Below are positions 9,471-20,595 of a stretch of 64,000 nt of DNA, one piece after another. The position numbers and the translations under genes are program-made. A model generated the notes under the pieces. The model did not search any database. It saw only the letters and a program-made list of their open reading frames with translations, and had not been told where the DNA came from. Each line of letters starts with the position of its first letter. Position 1 is the stretch's first letter. The stretch comes from Marvania coccoides (taxonomy: Eukaryota; Chlorophyta; Trebouxiophyceae; Chlorellales; Chlorellaceae): NCBI GenBank assembly GCA_963854735.1, contig OY978100.1, positions 434,001-498,000 on the forward strand, written 5' to 3'.

Positions 9471-12400
9471 ATGGCGTTAATAAAGCAGGGGCTGCGTCGA
9501 ACAGCCCAGAGGGCGTCGTCTCTATGCCGATTTTCCGCTATCGCAACACCCGAAAGTAATGACGATCCTCGTGCGGTGTGGGAGACGAAAGCCAAAAAGG
9601 AGGCCAAGGGTGCAGACCCATACCAAGCATTTGGATCTACGAGCCACGACGTGAGTGCCTCTTGTTATTTTTTCTTTGAGAGATGAGATGGGTTGTTTGA
9701 ATTTGTTCGCTTTTTTATGCGAGCGCAGGGCGTGACTTTGAAGCCGGTGTACAGCCGGCGCGACTTGGATGAACTCCCGGATTACGGGGAAGAGTTTCCA
9801 GGCTTGGAGCCTTTCACCCGCGGCCCCTACGCCTCAATGTCAGTGATTTGGGCGGCACCGGCAGCAGACCGCTGTCCTATTACTAAAACGCAATCTCTGC
9901 ACACAGCTTACCGCGGTGTTTTCCCCTCTCCCACTTGCAGGTACACCGGCCGGCCCTGGACCATCCGCCAGTATGCAGGCTTTTCCACCGCCGAGGAGTC
10001 CAACGCCTTCTATCGGGTAAGGGAGGGGAACAGAACTGAAAGGAACAGCAGAGTGGAATCATACTGCATTCAAATATACAACATCGTTTTTTTCCTCTCT
10101 CTTTTGGGCCTCAGCCATGCAATGTGCTTTTTACAATTTCGTAAAATTGTTTAATTCTCCGCTAAATGCAATACCAGCTTAATCCCCTCTCAGCATACAG
10201 CGAATCCTAATTTATTTATTTGTCAGTAGCTATGTTTTATTCTAGTTACTTACTCTTTTTTATTCTAGTTACTTTCTGAAACGGCTGTTCCGGCTCGGTT
10301 TGCCTGCTTGCTCGTGTTTGGACTGCAGCCCACCGCCTCACACCATGCTGCAAGCTTCAGGGTCCCTTCTATGTGTCCCTAGCAAGTAGCCCCGGTTGTG
10401 ATTACTTCGTTTTTTCTTTTCATAAAGTTATGATTCCAAACACTTCGAGTGCTGTCCCCAGACAGGGCGATGCTTGTATCCCCCTCGTCTTCATCATCTA
10501 AACAGCACCGGTCGCCTCGATTACCTCTTGCTGCTCCACCTTTTTGTCCTCAACCCTGACTCAGGCGTCGACTGATATTTCTAAATAATTAAAAAATTAT
10601 GAGGGGGCCGTTTCAATTCATCGCCCATTTCATCAGCTCTGTTGTGTTTTGTTTCTCCAAATTCAACCCCTTCTTCACCTCATTTAAGCCTTCAACATTT
10701 CTATTCTTCTCACTCCCCGCCCCCCCTTTCCCCTTCCAAAAAATTATATTAACTCGCAGAGAGCGCTCGCAGCGGGGCAGCAGGGCGTCAGCGTTGCCTT
10801 TGACCTCGCCACCCACCGCGGCTACGACAGCGACCACCCCCGCGTGATGGGCGACGTGGGCATGGCGGGGGTGGCCATCGACTCGGTGGAGGACATGAAG
10901 ATCCTGTTCTCGGGCATCCCGCTCGACAGCGTCAGCGTCAGCATGACCATGAACGGCGCGGTGCTGCCCATCCTGGCCATGTTTGTCGTGGCGGCGGAGG
11001 AGTCGGGTGTCCCCGCCGCCAAGCTCAATGGCACCGTGCAGAACGACATCCTAAAGGAGTTTATGGTGCGCAATACCTACATCTACCCCCCGCACCCCTC
11101 CATGCGCATCGTCGGTGACATCTTTGCGTACTGCGCACGTGCTATGCCCAGATTCCATCCTATTTCGATCTCGGGGTACCACATGCAAGAGGCGGGGGCC
11201 ACGCCGTCGCTGGAGCTCGCTTTCACGCTGGCAGATGGGCTGGAGTACCTGCGCTGCGCCAAGGAGGCGGGGCTGGAGGTGGACGCAGTGGCGCCACGAC
11301 TTTCATTTTTTTTCGCGGTGGGCATGGACTTTTTCAGCGAGATAGCCAAGCTGCGGGCGGCGCGGCGGCTGTGGGCGCGGCTGGTGCGCGACAGGGCGGG
11401 GGCAAAGGACGAGCGGTCGCTGCTGCTGCGCACGCACTGCCAGACCAGCGGGTACTCCCTCACGGCGCAGGACCCCTACAACAACGTCGTGCGCACCACC
11501 GTGGAGGCGCTGGCGGCGGTGCTGGGGGGCACGCAGTCCCTTCACACGAATTCTTTCGACGAGGCCATAGCGCTGCCCACCGAGGCTTCCTCCCGCCTGG
11601 CGCGCAGCACGCAGCTGATTTTGGCGGAGGAGACCGGGATCACAGCGGTGGCAGACCCGCTGGGCGGGTCTTACTACGTGGAGACGCTGACGGCGCAGAT
11701 GGTGGCAGAGGCGGAACGCATAATCCAAGAGGTCGAAGACATGGGGGGGATGACGGAGGCCATTGTGGCGGGGCTGCCCAAGCTCAAGATTGAGGAGTGC
11801 GCGGCGCGGCAGCAGGCGCGCATCGACAGCGGCCGCCAAGTGATAATTGGCGTGAACAAATACGTGCCTGAGGCCAAGGGGCCGGTGGCCAGCAATGGGG
11901 GCGATGAGGACAGCAGCAGCACCAGCAGCGGGGATGACGGCGAAGGCAGCGGCGGGGGAGAGGCGTTTGCGGTGCGGCAGATTGACAACTCTGCCGTGCT
12001 GGCCACGCAGCTGGAGCGGCTGGCCGTTTTAAAATCCTCCCGCGACACGCGGCGCGTGGACGCGGCGCTGGAGGCCATCGAGGCGGCCGCGCGGTCGTCC
12101 TCCCGCGACCCGAATCTGGTGGATCTATGCGTGGCGGCAGCGAGAGAGCGGGCGACCGTGGGAGAAATCACGGCGGCGATGGAGAAGGTGTGGGGGCGGT
12201 ACGCTGCCAGCACAGGCATGGCGACGGGCACCTACGGCTCGGAGCTGGGGTCGGCAGGTGCAGCAGAGGTGGAGGCGGTTGCGACAGCTGTGGCTGAATT
12301 TGAATCTGCCGAGGGGCGGCGGCCGAGGATTCTGGTGGCCAAGATGGGCATGGACGGGCACGACAGGGGCGCCAAGGTGATGGCCACAGGGATGGCTGAC

Positions 12401-12969
12401 TTGGGCTTCGATGTGGACGTTGGTCCCCTGTTTTTGACCCCGGAGGAGGTAGCTCGCCACGCTGTAGACGCTGACGTGCATATCGTGGGGGTGTCGACGC
12501 AGGTGAGGAAAATAAAGATGTAAATTTTTCGTGTTTTTCTTTATGCTGGACTTTGTTCTTCCTTCAACTCTTTCTTTTGAATACCGAGAGCATGGCTAGT
12601 ATGTATTAATTCATTAACGCCCAGGTTGGCGATCCCTCCCCCACATCTCGTCCCTTTGATTTTTAATTTGCTCTGACCCCCATTCCTTATTCTTTTTTGC
12701 AGGCTGCAGGGCACCGCACGCTGGTGCCGGCGTTGACGCGGGCGCTGCGGGAAGCTGGTGCTGAAAATGTGCTGGTGGTGTGCGGTGGCATCATCCCTGC
12801 GCAGGACCACGTGGACCTGAGAAAAGCGGGGGTGGCAGCATTCTATGGCCCAGGCACCAGGGTGCCTGCAGCGGCGCTGGATATGCTGTCAATGCTGGAA
12901 GAAAGGAGGAAACAAAGCAGCGGCGATGATTGGAGCGGCGGTGTGGTGAAAAAGGGAGACGCGGAATGA
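9471..12969 (+). CDS. MUT: Methylmalonyl-CoA mutase, mitochondrial (B12-dependent)
   Basis: Exons 9471-9650, 9729-9838, 9941-10016, 10760-12502 and 12703-12969 give 790 aa with consistent phases. The enzyme interconverts methylmalonyl-CoA and succinyl-CoA in the mitochondrion, for propionate and odd-chain or branched amino acid breakdown. Seen: an N-terminus rich in Arg and Ser (mitochondrial targeting), [68 protein letters not shown], and the cobalamin-binding domain with DGHDRGAKV (DxHxxG), then [11 protein letters not shown]. It is the single-chain eukaryotic form. It carries an extra acidic Ser/Gly-rich insert (about residues 350-370) between barrel and B12 domain. Intron 3 is long (743 bp). 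TGTAA-type polyadenylation motifs follow at about 13064. The B12 chaperone MMADHC is in the same window. Confidence 0.95.
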
Positions 12970-13042
12970 TTTACGTAATTGTATGAATAATGCGAGCAGA
13001 CTTGTTTTCATCCTCATATTTTCTATTTCATGTTGGTGGTGT

Positions 13043-13670
13043 ATTTTAAGCGAGTAAATATGCTGTAAATTTGTTGTAAGCTGCCCACGGCCTTTGCCCG
13101 ACAAATGTGAAAGAGGTTATTGGTTACTCAGTCACCCTCACCCGAATATGCTACCTTAACTAACAAAATTCCAACGCCAGGCCAGAAACTCTGGTATTCG
13201 ATCTGCCCTAGGGGGAGTGCCCTAAGGAGATCGTGCAAAGGCGGCGGGGTGGTCCTGGGAATTTACAAACAGGTAACTTTCAAATTTGTTTTGAACTCAT
13301 TTAAACTAAATCCCAATACCGTAGTTGAAAAAAATATATATATATATATATATATATATTTTAAGCGAGTAAATATGCTGTAAATTTGTTGTAAGCTGCC
13401 CACGGCCTTTGCCCGACAAATGTGAAAGAGGTTATTGGTTACTCAGTCACCCTCACCCGAATATGCTACCTTAACTAACAAAATTCCAACGCCAGGCCAG
13501 AAACTCTGGTATTCGATCTACCCTAGGGGGAGTGCCCTAAGGAGATCGTGCAAAGGCGGCGGGGTGGTCCTGGGAATTTACAAACAGGTAACTTTCAAAT
13601 TTGTTTTGAACTCATTTAAACTAAATCCCAATACCGTAGTTGAAATATATATATATATATATATATATAT
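13043..13670. repeat. Tandem duplication, two copies of 315 bp
   Basis: The segment beginning TTTTAAGCGAGTAAATATG recurs at a period of exactly 315 bp (copy 1 about 13043-13357, copy 2 about 13358-13670). The copies differ at only a few places, such as CTGCCCTA versus CTACCCTA and the length of the A run before the (TA)n tract that ends each copy (13332-13359 and 13646-13670). Copy 1 overlaps the mutase 3' UTR. Near identity points to a recent event. Confidence 0.9.
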
Positions 13671-14491
13671 TTCCAAGGACTGCAGTACCCCGCAATCATC
13701 GCCCGCAGCAACGCAATCAAAAAGATTTTTCTGGGGGGCAGCTCCTGCTTCCTCAGCCACCTTTGGACAACGTCAGCGTAAGCGGCTACTGCTGCTGTCG
13801 TCGCGCGCGCAGTCGCGTTCTGCGGGCCTGTTAGTGTTTGTTTGTTTCCAACAGCACAGCTCATTCCCATGCTAGCGAAGTACCAAGCGCCCAGCCCTTT
13901 CCCTTGCGGCAGGGAATGGAGCTGCAGCTGCTGCCGCTGCTTGACGAGCTCCACCATGATAGGGGGTTGCCATGGCCCCCCACGTCAGCATTTTCCCCTT
14001 CAACCAGGGTCTCTCTCCCTGACTCAAAGGAAGCTCAGCTGCATTCAGGTTTCGATTGGCAGCGGGGGGATTCTGGGGTTTTCAGCCAGTCCCCATGGGT
14101 CGCTCATGGCTGGTGCAATTCACCGCGCTTGTGAAGAGAGGAATAAGAGGAATAAAACAATAAAAATGAAGGATCAGTTCAGTGCAAAATTTCAGAGCCA
14201 AACAGTTGTGCGGAGATTATGTATGTAGATTCTGGATGGCAATTTATAATTCTCGAATAAATAATAGGGCGATATACTGCATGCAATCTGCCAATAACAA
14301 ATCCTTTTCGTTTTCCACTCGAAATAGCAATGCAGCTGCCATAGCCGTTTTTGTGCAATTCTAATGATTTAAAAACTAAATTGAGAAAATTATGTATACG
14401 AAAACAGGTCTTAATCGCACAAACACTCAAGAACTCAACACCCACGATCGCTTCATCTCTATTTTTCGAAAACTCGAGCAACTAACTCAAA
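13671..14491. other. Spacer, no supported gene
   Basis: Open frames of 100-150 codons overlap on both strands at 13435-14230 but read like translated repeat and triplet-rich DNA. No family is recognised. Confidence 0.45.
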
Positions 14492-15322
14492 ATGCGCGCA
14501 CTCCCATTTTCGATCAACAAAAAGACTCCACACGTTACCTGCAACGCTGCTCCAGACCCCCCCTCCGCCCAACCCACAACACCCTCACTGCCGCCTTTCC
14601 CCGACCGTCGTTTCTCAAGCCATCCACCGTCGGTGCCGCCCCTCGCCCGCTGCGACCACTTCGTCAACCTCACGAATGGTCTCGAAGCGCTGCCTGCCCT
14701 CCGCGCAGCAGGCATTGACCCCGGGTTTGTCCGCCTCCAGTCAACGCTGTGCGAGCAAGGGCACATGGAACTAATAGCGCAGTCCCTGGAGTCAGATCTG
14801 CTATTGAAGCTCGCGCTGGGGCGGTGCTGCCTGATGTACGACTTTGGCAGCAGAAACAAGAAGCGAGGCGCGCCCAGGGCGCTGTGGTACGGCGTTGAAT
14901 TTGTGAAGTACGCGCTGGCTGCTGTTTGGGGCACCAAAGGCACAAAAAGGGCGTTTTTGAGAGGTCACGACACCCGCGCTGCGTTTGACAGCCACATCCG
15001 CAAGTTTTCCACCTCCACCAAGCGAAGATTGAACTACTACGCCCAGTTTTTGCCGCCCGAGGGGCTCGAAGAAATTCCGCTGTATGGGGTGTACAACAGC
15101 ACGGAGAGGGACATGGACGCAGAGTTCTACCGCAACATTGCGCATGAGCACTTCCTGCCGGGGGGGGAGGGTGCTGTGCGTGCTGCGGCGGACCCAGAGG
15201 TGGAAAGTTTATTGAATGGCGACCCGCATGTTGCAGTTCAGCGGTTGTTTGGGATGCACCTATTCCTGGGCGGCCTGTCTCACGCAGAGTTTGCTAAAGC
15301 TCAGATTGAAATCAAAGATTAG
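14492..15322 (+). CDS. Conserved plant/algal-looking protein of unknown function
   Basis: A single exon of 276 aa. The first 50 residues are rich in Pro and Ser and low in acids, compatible with a plastid transit peptide. The core begins CDHFVNLTNGLEALPALRAAG, then FVRLQSTLCEQ, LLLKLALGRCCLMYDFGSR and ALWYGVEFVKYAL. These phrases (LTNGLEA, RLQSTxCEQ, YDxGxR, WxGVEFxKYxL) look like a conserved plastid protein family that I have met only as uncharacterised. I assign no function. The ATG was chosen as the first in frame with AT-rich sequence before it. The neighbours are repeats, so context gives no clue. Confidence 0.7.
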   Translation: MRALPFSINKKTPHVTCNAAPDPPSAQPTTPSLPPFPDRRFSSHPPSVPPLARCDHFVNLTNGLEALPALRAAGIDPGFVRLQSTLCEQGHMELIAQSLESDLLLKLALGRCCLMYDFGSRNKKRGAPRALWYGVEFVKYALAAVWGTKGTKRAFLRGHDTRAAFDSHIRKFSTSTKRRLNYYAQFLPPEGLEEIPLYGVYNSTERDMDAEFYRNIAHEHFLPGGEGAVRAAADPEVESLLNGDPHVAVQRLFGMHLFLGGLSHAEFAKAQIEIKD

Positions 15323-15897
15323 GGATATATCATGTATGTAAAACATAATTCATTCCTGGGGACTCTTCGCCCGCCATACTGCGGCGAGGTGGCACAGCGA
15401 CTTTCGAGCCTCTTCGGGAGAGCCCACTCAGGATCCGTATACCGAAAAAAAACATGTAAACCTTGAGCTTGTGACAACATATTAACCCGTACATGCGCGT
15501 ATTTTCTAATAGTGAATGCAACAGTATCATCGTAACATGCGGAAGCTTTTGTTAGTTTTTTCCCTTCAGTTTCACGGCACGCGCTCAGAAGGCAGGGGCC
15601 AAAGTCTTGGGTGATGCTCTGCCCGTCCGTCGTGTGAGGCTTCCTTGCACTCCCGTCGCACACTCCAGATCACTCTCCATGATTGCTATGAAGTGGCGCA
15701 CCAAAGGGACCCCAAAGGACCCCAAAGGGACCCCAAAGGAGAGTGAGCGGCAAGCGCCAAAGCCAACGGAAAAGCGCCGCAGCGATAGCCACCAAGCAAC
15801 GTTCTGGAGATATTCGAACAGCAGGGGCCAGCCCGTTGGCATATTTTCATCGACTAATTTCCTGATTGCGGCCTCAAAGCTCGCCAGGATGCCCATG
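15323..15897. other. Spacer with minisatellite
   Basis: Contains three copies of a roughly 12-bp unit (CCAAAGGGACCC type) at 15702-15739. A worn piece that may belong to the SINE-like family (CGCCATACTGCGGCGAGGTG) lies near 15370. No gene is seen. Confidence 0.4.
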
Positions 15898-16216
15898 CTG
15901 TGGGTGACACGTCGACTTGCAGGTCTCTTTGGGAGTGCCTTCAGGTTTCAGGTTTTACATATTGGTGTAACGTCTACTTGGAGGTTTGGAGGTTTGGAGG
16001 TTTTACATATGGTTGTAACGTCTACTACCAAGGTTGGTGCAAGCCGACGTGCCACTCACCCCGCCACAGTAAGGCGGAGTACCCCCTTCCATCCGTGGGA
16101 TCAACCTCAGGTACTGGGGGCGTACGGATACAGCATTACGCCGATACCGCACCGTCGCCCACAATGTAAGACTCTGGCCCCTGTCTTCCTGAGTCCCCCA
16201 CCGGCGCGACCGACAT
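15898..16216 (-). repeat. SINE-like repeat, copy C, with nested fragments
   Basis: The minus-strand copy runs from 16216 (ATGTCGGTCG) down to about 15978, ending in AAACCTCC units. Beyond it lies a second tail (GTAGACGTTACACCAATATG, then AAACCTG units; 15942-15977). A plus-strand piece (15898-15941, CACGTCGACTTGCAGGTCTC) follows. The arrangement suggests repeated insertion of the same family into one place. Confidence 0.6.
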
Positions 16217-16592
16217 GAATAAAAGAAAGAGGAAAAAAAAAATGGGGAAAGCAGGACTCTCCGGACGGCAAACGGCCCGTCCGGTTTGGGGTTCGCGCTT
16301 GGGCAATGCTGGCCCGCCCATCACCCCTCCCATCTACAGCGGTCACTCAACCCCTGGCTTAAGGGTTTATGGTGTACTACCCGGTGTGCTCACTGGAAAT
16401 GTGGCACCCGCCATTTGTACCCGTCCGATAGAGACTACGATACCACGGGGAAGTGAAGCATCCGACGTCGCAGTGCAGTAAACAACCAAAGTTTACGCAC
16501 TGGCAGCTACAATGAGCTAACTAGTAGGGAGCGCGAACCACCGCATGTGCAAGCATAATATATTAAATAAATCACCATATTGTAAAATTTCT
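16217..16592. other. 3' flank of LINE fragment
   Basis: No gene. A small GC hairpin (CCGGAC...GTCCGG) lies at about 16259-16284. The rest may include the LINE 3' untranslated region. Confidence 0.35.
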
Positions 16593-17525
16593 TCATCTTC
16601 GTAATCTTGACTCTCTCTCGCTCCTTGTGCTCTCTTTATTCGCCGCCTGTACGCCCTCCAGGTGCGCCCGCACCAGGGCTGCCACCTGGGTGAGGTCTGC
16701 CTCCGCCATTTCCAGCAGGCTCCTAGTCGTTGGCGCCGCTGCCAACGCTGTGGCCGCCTGCGCCCGCTCTTGATGCAGCGCGGAGCAGGTGCGCAAGATG
16801 TGCGATTCGTGGTGCGGGCCTGGCTGCGCGCACAGGGGGCACACGGCTGGTGGGTGCCAGACTCCACTCTCCCCCACCCTTGGGACTCGGATCCATTGCA
16901 CTCCTAGCCGGAAACGCGACAGCGCTGCTCTGTCCGCTCTCGGCAAGAGTGCCTGCAATACCGTCCCTTCCGCACTCTGCAGGTGGCGGTGGGGCACGTA
17001 GTCCTCCGCGGAGAGCGGTGTAGGGTACCAGGTGTCGAGATAAGTGCTAAGCTGCAAACTTGCCGACCCCGTCAGTGCTGCCAGCCATTTCACCTCGGCA
17101 TTGGTGCGCAGCAGTCCTGACGCGTCGTCATGGAGGGAGCCATTGGCGCGCATCACGCCGAACTCCCTTAGCATTGCGCGCGCCTCTGCCGCCCAGCACG
17201 GTGGCCACGCCGCCCTTGGCTCCGCCACCGGCAACCCAACCGCCGCCGCCGCCGCTGCTGTCACCTCCGCGGCAGCCCGCGGCGCCAGCTCGCCCTTCTC
17301 CATCTCCTCGCTGGCCAGAAACGCCTGGTGGGCCAGGTGGTCCTCTGGGAGCTCGCGGAGCCGAGTCCAGAAACGCAGTACAGCTGCGGCGTATCTGATT
17401 TCCACCGGCCACATCGCCGCCTCCACCAGCAGCGCAGCCGTCCTGATCCCCATCGTTGGGACTCCAAGGAGCGGGCGCAGGAAGCGCGTGAGCAGGCGGT
17501 AGCTCCCGGCATGGCTGCCGCTCAA
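16593..17525 (-). mobile_element. 3' portion of a LINE (non-LTR retrotransposon) reverse-transcriptase ORF
   Basis: 310 codons open without a clear ATG. The first part (LLGVPTMGIRTAALLVEAAMW then RYAAAVLRFWTRLRELPEDHL) matches the region after the reverse-transcriptase core of LINE ORF2 proteins, where a (L)GxPxxxxxAALLxExxxWP...LRFWxRLxxLP pattern is usual. Near the C-terminus CPLCAQPGPHHESHILRTC is the CCHC-type knuckle that ends many such ORFs. The catalytic core is absent, so the copy is 5'-truncated, which is usual for LINEs. Its 5' edge abuts a SINE-like copy on the same strand. It is probably inactive. Confidence 0.75.
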
Positions 17526-17526
17526 C

Positions 17527-17734
17527 TACCGAAGTCGCCCCTATAGAGAACCGCAAGTCGACGTGCCACAAACCCCGCCACAGTAAGGCTGAGCCCCCCT
17601 TCCACCCGCCGGATCAACTTCAGTTCCTGTGGACGTACGTCACAGCAGCGCCATGCAAAACCTAGCAACAGGTCGCCGCCCACAGGTAAGGCTCTTGCCC
17701 CTGCCTTCCGAGTCCCCGACGGCACGACCGACAT
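17527..17734 (-). repeat. SINE-like repeat, copy D
   Basis: Minus-strand copy starting ATGTCGGTCGTGCC at 17734 and ending GACTTCGGTAG. At that point the LINE fragment begins instead of the usual GTAGACGTTACA tail. A loose plus-strand tail piece (GGCGTTACAGCCATATGTAAA) lies at 17768-17800. Confidence 0.6.
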
Positions 17735-18447
17735 AAAACATGTGCAAAAACAAAGACACTTCTGTAATTGGCGTTACAGCCATATGTAAACCTTGAAACC
17801 TTTTATATTCGTTGCCCAGATAGGTTTACAGCTTTTTCAGGCTTTTCTTTTACGACCTTCTGAATTTGAGCTGGTTTCAGGAAGGAAGAAATATTTGTCA
17901 AACAACAACAACAAAAAAGGAAAAAAAGACCCCCCTCCCTCTTCTTCTATAACGCCTACGACCAGCTCATATTTACAGAACCGTGGGAGGTGCAGCCTGT
18001 TATACAGGGAAAAAATCAAAGAAATGGTAAAATGGGGCGGCGTCATGTGTGCAAGAGTTCGGAGCCGCTTGGCGCTTCAGCACCAGCTATTATCACTCCA
18101 CTGGCATGCAAAGTTCATGAATAAAGGGCAGGCAGGGTTATTTATTTTAATAGAAGGCATCGACCCACGTAAAGGTAATTTATTTCGAGGATGAGTAGAT
18201 TAGAGGGTACTATTTCAAAGACACCGTAATAAGTGAACTTTGGGGTAAAGAACAGTACTACTTCGTTAGTAATGAAAGCAAGCAGGGGCATCAAACGAAG
18301 ATGGACAAAATGATGCCAGAGGGACAGAGTCGCAAATAAACAAGTGAATGCGGATGGCAGCAAAAATAGTGGCAAAGAGTCTGAGTTTGCATTCTTGGTC
18401 ACGTTGGAACAGGCGCTGTCAAAGTGGGTAGTGCCGATAGGGGATTT
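17735..18447. other. Spacer, no gene seen
   Basis: AT-rich, with one stray repeat tail at 17768-17800. Frames at 17793-18402 lack recognisable features. The 3' UTR of the minus-strand gene ending at 18448 probably lies here. Confidence 0.45.
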
Positions 18448-19660
18448 CTACCACATGCTGCCATCCGGCATCAGCTTCATGTCGGCGTCGATCGCTTTTG
18501 GGTCCAGCATCTCCAGCAGCGCCTCCTCCTCCGCCTCCTCCTCAGACAGCGGCCCCAGCGAGGACCAGCTCTCAAACAGGCTGCAGCTCTCGGAGCTGCG
18601 GGGATCGAGTGACTGGGTCCGCGGCTCGGTGAGCCTGAGGGGGGGCACCTGGGGGAGGGCGGGGACAATGACAGCTGGGGGAGCGTTTGAATGGAGGGCA
18701 TCGAACTGGGCCTGCACGGCGTTGATGCGGTGCTGGTCCGCACGCAGCCGCTCCGCAGCGGCCACGAGGCTCAGGGACGGGGTGCGTTGCAGCGGCAACT
18801 GCAGCGGTGCTTCTGCGGGAAACGGCTGCAGCGTCGCGGAGATTGCTTTGGGGAGGGCCAAAATTGGGCGGTCGAAGGAGATGTGTCCCAAAAATGAGAC
18901 GGAGGTGCCTCGCTGGGCTTCCGCCAGGCTGCTGTTGGGGGTCTGCACCGAGAGGTTGTGCTCAGAGGAGCTTTCTGTGAGAAAGGGCGAGTGCCTGCAT
19001 TATTGAAAAAAATAACGGAAGGGGGGTGAGATGGAGGGAGTACAAAGCAAATATACAGTTTTAGTTTACTTACAAAGTGCGGGCGGAGCGGGAGGTGGGG
19101 CTGCGGGAGGCCTGTTCGCAGGAACTTTCTTGCCTTGGGCTCATCGAGGAGTTGGACGGTGTGTCAGTTGGGTTCTTGGCACGGCTGGAGAGAGGGAAGT
19201 GCTCGGCAGGCTTGAGGCGCAGCGCTACAGGGCGCCAATGAAGATAATTTTTTGGGGGTTAAGTACCATCTACTAGTTCCATGTTGATGTACAAGTCAGC
19301 GTCGACAGCTCACCTTCGGCAAGTCTCCTTTGCAGCCAGCGCTTGTTCTGGCTCTGCGTGGGGGCCTTGTACACCTTTTCAAATAGCGACTGCGCGATAA
19401 TATGGGAGAAAAGGGGGGTTTATGAGAGGTTGTGGGCAGCAGGACCATGCTTATTTTGTTGCAATGTTTTTGAGTCTCACCCTCAGCTGGGCAGGTTTCT
19501 TCGATCGCAGCATTTCCAGCGCTTCGGTTATGTTTGATGCTCCCAGTATTTTCAAGGCTGCACGGCGGCTAAGCCTCGCGGGAGTAGCGTGGCGTTGGAA
19601 ATGATGCAGGCGGGTTCGCGTGAACTGACATTGCATTTGGTCGTCATCGGAATCTGTCAT
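18448..19660 (-). CDS. Unknown protein with K-x-P-T-x-S-x-N-x-x-W-L motif
   Basis: Exons on the minus strand are 19660-19481, 19389-19314, 19224-19074 and 18994-18448, giving 317 aa with every junction in phase. The start was chosen at ACCATGACAG (MTDSDDDQ). Residues about 40-85 form a basic helical stretch (ITEALEMLRSKKPAQL, then LFEKVYKAPTQSQNKRWLQR). The KAPTQSQNKRWL phrase resembles a short motif (KPTxSxNxxWLxxKL) that I associate with plant nuclear proteins. The middle is Ser/Pro-rich and the C-terminus strongly acidic (LSEEEAEEEALLEML) ending in Trp. This suggests a nuclear or transcription-related protein, but I cannot name a family. Confidence 0.65.
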
Positions 19661-20595
19661 GGTGGGCGTCGCTGGGGTGGTCAATTAATTAATATAAATG
19701 AAAATAATGGAGAAAACAACCGCTTTCCCTCTTATATTTTCATGGTACTTGGGCCGCGTCGGCTTTTTGGCAGTGCCGCTCTCAGCTGCCGGTCCATTCA
19801 GAATAACAGACGCGTGCGTCCGACCAGGACCTTCATTCGCCAATTTAAACAATTGGAATTGAATACTAACGTTAGAGCCTTGCCGTGCGAACAGCTGAGC
19901 GAACAGCGAGCCAGCTGGTTGCAGCCTCAAAATTTTGCAACCGTTGTGTTGAACATCTGGTCTGCCACGATGACTTGGCTTTGGGGGCACGAATGCGTGC
20001 GTTTAACGGTAATTTGCAGCTAAATTACACAAACCCAGGCTATATATGCATGAGCTACAAGCACAGGCAGCTTTACGCTGTAGCAAGCTATCACATGCGT
20101 TTTTTAAATATATCTGACCAACTCTCTCACATGCATTTTTTTAAAGGATAAACCCACTCCATGATCTTGAAACATTTACGTGGGAGTTGCTCAGTTGAGC
20201 ATTTCGAACTTCCTCTTTTTAGATTTGTCACGAAATGTCACGAAAATATTCGGGCTCTATACTGGCAGAATCAATTATATATCCAGTCCACGAATCTGAT
20301 TTGCCGCTAGAAATAAAAATGGCTTCTCAGAAAAATACTTGGTGGAAAAAAAAGTGTACCTGTATGCTGGGAGGCTGCGGCGGCCAAGTTTTTTTCTCTT
20401 CATAATTCATTTTCGAGGAGAAATCCCACGAGTCCCACGAATCGCTAAGCGAGGCATGCAATGGTCCTCTCCTGCATGCTCTTCTCAGGTTTACAATGCA
20501 GCCTGCTGTGCTGGCCAGAGCATGGCCTCATACAAGAGAAAAAATCTCAATAAGAGCCCAAAACTACATTAAAAACGTTATCGTCAATCGTCAAG
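19661..20595. other. Divergent spacer, no gene seen
   Basis: AT-rich region between two divergent genes. Both promoters should lie here. No convincing core element or RNA gene was recognised. Confidence 0.45.
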
